Source of the DNA: DASZHC01 sp035938215
GTDB lineage: Bacteria > Verrucomicrobiota > Verrucomicrobiia > Chthoniobacterales > JAFAMB01
NCBI GenBank assembly: GCA_035938215.1
Contig: DASZHC010000153.1
Coordinates: forward strand, 1 to 7,872
Length of the DNA stretch: 7,872 nucleotides
Direction of reading: 5' to 3'
Part shown: positions 6,143 through 7,872 of the stretch, in pieces
Position numbering within the stretch: the first letter of the stretch is position 1
Layout of the letters: every line of letters starts with the position of its first letter
Notes under the pieces: generated by a model
Told to the model about the DNA's origin: nothing
Databases searched by the model: none
What the model saw: only the letters and a program-made list of their open reading frames with translations
Translations under genes and position numbers: made by a program

Positions 6143-7500
6143 TCAGGGGTGGAGCGAACCGTGAAGCAGATCCGACGCCTTGGGGCTGGGCGGTTTTGGA
6201 CCGAAGGCCCTGGCGGTGTCGCGCTGCGGGCGGCTGGTTCGCGACAAAGCGCGTTGTCGGGCTAACTCCTTGACCCCAATTTCCTTGTACTCCGCGCTCG
6301 TCAGGGACACCAGGAACGCTACCAAGTCATCGATTTCATCTTCCGTTAAGGCAAGGGGCTGCATGTCATCGTCGAGCCAGGGTCTTTCAAGCCGTCACCC
6401 TTGTTGTAATGATCCATGGCATCCCAAAGAGTCTCCATGGAACCATCGTGGAAATACGGCGCTGTTACCAGCACGTTGCGCAGGTTCGGGGTTTTGAAGG
6501 AAGCGATATCGGCCTCTTTCCTGGTGAGGAGAAAACGGCCGAGCACTGAAAAGTCTGACTGAATAGCGGCGCGATCAACGGCCGGGAGATCTCCCTTTTC
6601 GATTTGTTGCATGGCCTGGCGCGCCAGCGGGGTCACGTGATGCCTGAGGATCCCGATACCGATGTTATGAAACCTGAAGTCCGTGAAGTAGGTGGCATCC
6701 ATATTTACGGAGGCGTGGCAGCGGTTACAGCGCCCCCGGGTGTTGAAAAGCAGCCAGCCACGCTTGGCGGCGGCATCGATGGCATTCGGATCACCGGCGA
6801 TGAAATGATCGAAGGTCGAATCAAACGAGATGAGGGTGCGCTCATATGAGGCGATTGCCCGCACAATACTTAGACCACTCGGGGCCTGGCCGAATACATG
6901 CTGGAAGTCCTGTTGGTATTCGGCGATCGCGGCAATCGTGGCCACGGCAGCATCCAGGCTCGGTTGGCCCATTTCACTAGGATTGGTAATGGGGAACGCG
7001 GCTTGATCCTCGAGCGTCTCGGCCCACCCGTCCCAGAATTGCTTCTTGTTGTAAAGAGCATTCAAGATGGTAGGGGCGTTGCGCTGGCCCGTCCGGCCCT
7101 TAAAACCCACTGATGCGGGCCTGCCGTCGGTAAATGCGCGGTCCGGATCATGGCAGGAGGCGCAGGCCACAGTTCCGTCCGCCGATAGGCGAGGTTCGAA
7201 AAATAGTTTCTCACCGAGAGCGATTTTCTCAGCGGTTTGCGGATTGTCTGCGGGTATCTCGGCCAGGGTTTGCAGGACCGGAACGCCAACCTGTTTGAGG
7301 GATCGGGGCTGGGCCAATGGACCCGGAACCGGGATTGGTGGGAGCCTCGCAGGTGTTGCCGTGGCCATACCCTGAGAGGAAGCTTTGGTTTCCGGCCCCT
7401 CCGCTAATAGCGTCCTGACACCAGCGAAGATCAGCGCGGCCGCGGTCATTACCACCGTCCAAAGTTTAATGCTCCATTGAATCCATTTCGGAAATAGCAT
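6143..7500 (-). CDS. MauG/cytochrome c peroxidase-like dihaem protein, broken by a one-base frameshift
   Basis: Members of this family are periplasmic dihaem c-type proteins that reduce H2O2 or, like MauG, use it for oxidative modification of a partner. The first frame (7500 to about 6382) carries an N-terminal hydrophobic signal or anchor (about 10-33), a Pro-rich linker (50-66), the first haem site CASCH (113-117), the second CNRCH (258-262), and the family motifs FKTPNLRNV (335-343) and APYFHDGS (347-354). It then runs to an out-of-frame end at 6346. The next frame continues the family with MQPLALTEDEIDDLVAFL and ends at 6143. Adding one C to the CCC run at 6380-6382 (minus-strand reading) gives a continuous KDPWLDDDMQPLAL and a 452-residue protein, longer than simple peroxidases because of a basic, Pro-rich tail (after about 405). 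Tyr365 sits where peroxidases usually have a ligand Met. AGAGGA ten bases before the ATG (plus-strand 7511-7516) supports the start. No mau genes are nearby. Confidence 0.9.
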
Positions 7501-7854
7501 TGCCTTTGGTTCCTCTTAGATGGCATCCACAAATGCTTATCCCACAGTGCGCGGCGTTTTGGTATCTATTTGTGAGAGGCCAGATTATGCGAAGTTTGCC
7601 GGTAGCGCGTGCGGTTTTCTTGAATGAGATGCATAGCCGAGCGTATTGGATCTGGGAGATCATGAGCAGTATTTTGAACTGTTCTAATGATTAACTTTCA
7701 CACAGTTCAGATCGAGATTATCTGCGAAACGCACTGGCCGTGTATTTTGACTTCGTAATTTTTGGATTGAATTTTTTGCCGGATTTTGCTAACTGCCTAC
7801 TAGCTTTAATGGAGAAGCAATTCTAAATCCGAAAAACATAATGGAATCGAGAAG
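7501..7854. other. Non-coding region upstream of the dihaem gene
   Basis: No gene was recognised in these 354 bases. The part next to the dihaem gene must contain its ribosome binding site (AGAGGA, minus strand) and promoter, but no convincing -35/-10 pair was seen. The rest (about 7680-7850) is clearly A/T-richer than the coding regions. It carries an eight-base inverted repeat. A 65-codon minus-strand frame crossing 7466-7663 overlaps the start of the dihaem gene, has no family features and was not called. Confidence 0.4.
7675..7709. repeat. Inverted repeat TGAACTGT/ACAGTTCA
   Basis: Two perfect eight-base arms (7675-7682 and 7702-7709) are separated by a 19-base A/T-rich spacer, about 175 bases upstream of the dihaem gene start. 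The left arm also forms the short palindrome GAACTGTTC. The spacing is closer to a pair of operator half-sites than to a terminator. No regulator is implied by the sequence. Confidence 0.3.
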
Positions 7855-7871
7855 AGCCCCCTGTGGGGGCT
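7855..7871 (+). terminator. Perfect GC-rich hairpin at the window edge, probable terminator
   Basis: AGCCCCC/GGGGGCT makes a perfect seven-base stem with a TGT loop, the classic core of an intrinsic terminator. The window stops one base later, so the T-run cannot be seen. Read on the minus strand the sequence after the stem is CTTCTCGATT, with no real T-run. It therefore either ends a plus-strand transcript with its T-run beyond the edge, or serves a convergent gene to the right. Confidence 0.45.
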
Positions 7872-7872
7872 G

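Noticed and set aside
3660..6390. Programmed ribosomal frameshifting in the oxidase or dihaem gene
   Set aside because: Neither site has a slippery heptamer of the X XXY YYZ type, and no downstream structure was noticed. Loss of one base from a G/C run is simpler.
6180..6497. Plus-strand frame across the dihaem frameshift
   Set aside because: It is antisense to conserved dihaem protein sequence and resembles no family.
7466..7663. 65-codon minus-strand frame upstream of the dihaem gene
   Set aside because: It overlaps the dihaem start in another frame, has no ribosome binding site advantage and no recognisable features.

Overview
The window reads as a piece of a Gram-negative chromosome of moderate to high GC content. 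It probably comes from a soil or sediment bacterium of the Verrucomicrobiota/Acidobacteriota sort. That placement is a weak inference from protein style (exported multicopper oxidase, DUF4142 protein, MauG-like dihaem protein, exported VOC protein) and from the scarcity of clear Shine-Dalgarno sequences; no rRNA or marker gene is present to fix it. I see no tRNA, IS element, CRISPR array or phage gene.

Region 1 (about 35-3945, minus strand) is a compact four-gene run, transcribed right to left: a Tat-exported multicopper oxidase, a full-length two-domain ChrA chromate transporter, a DoxX-family membrane protein and an exported DUF4142 protein. The gaps are 43, 46 and about 15 bases, and a weak terminator lies just past the last gene. 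This looks like an envelope metal/oxyanion or redox-stress operon. A small PadR-family repressor (4151-4486, plus) diverges from it across a shared upstream region and is the obvious candidate regulator.

Region 2 (4522-5654) has a stand-alone DUF442 (beta-lactamase-hydrolase-type) phosphatase-like protein on the minus strand, convergent with padR. It diverges from an exported VOC/glyoxalase-fold protein on the plus strand. Region 3 (5655-6142) is a 488-base stretch with small inverted repeats and one possible 32-codon ORF.

Region 4 (6143-7500, minus) is a MauG/cytochrome c peroxidase-like dihaem protein. The remaining 7501-7872 is non-coding and ends in a perfect GC-rich hairpin at the window edge.

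The strongest observation is that the two largest redox enzymes each carry a single-base frameshift that splits an otherwise excellent family match. In the oxidase the break is near 3669 and in the dihaem protein near 6381. Both look like loss of one base from a short G/C run. Restoring one base rejoins each into a full-length protein (494 and 452 residues) with all expected copper and haem motifs. Sequencing or assembly error is the simplest explanation; recent parallel inactivation is the alternative. I found no convincing wholly new system; the most interesting biology is the oxidase-ChrA-DoxX-DUF4142 gene set under a PadR regulator.
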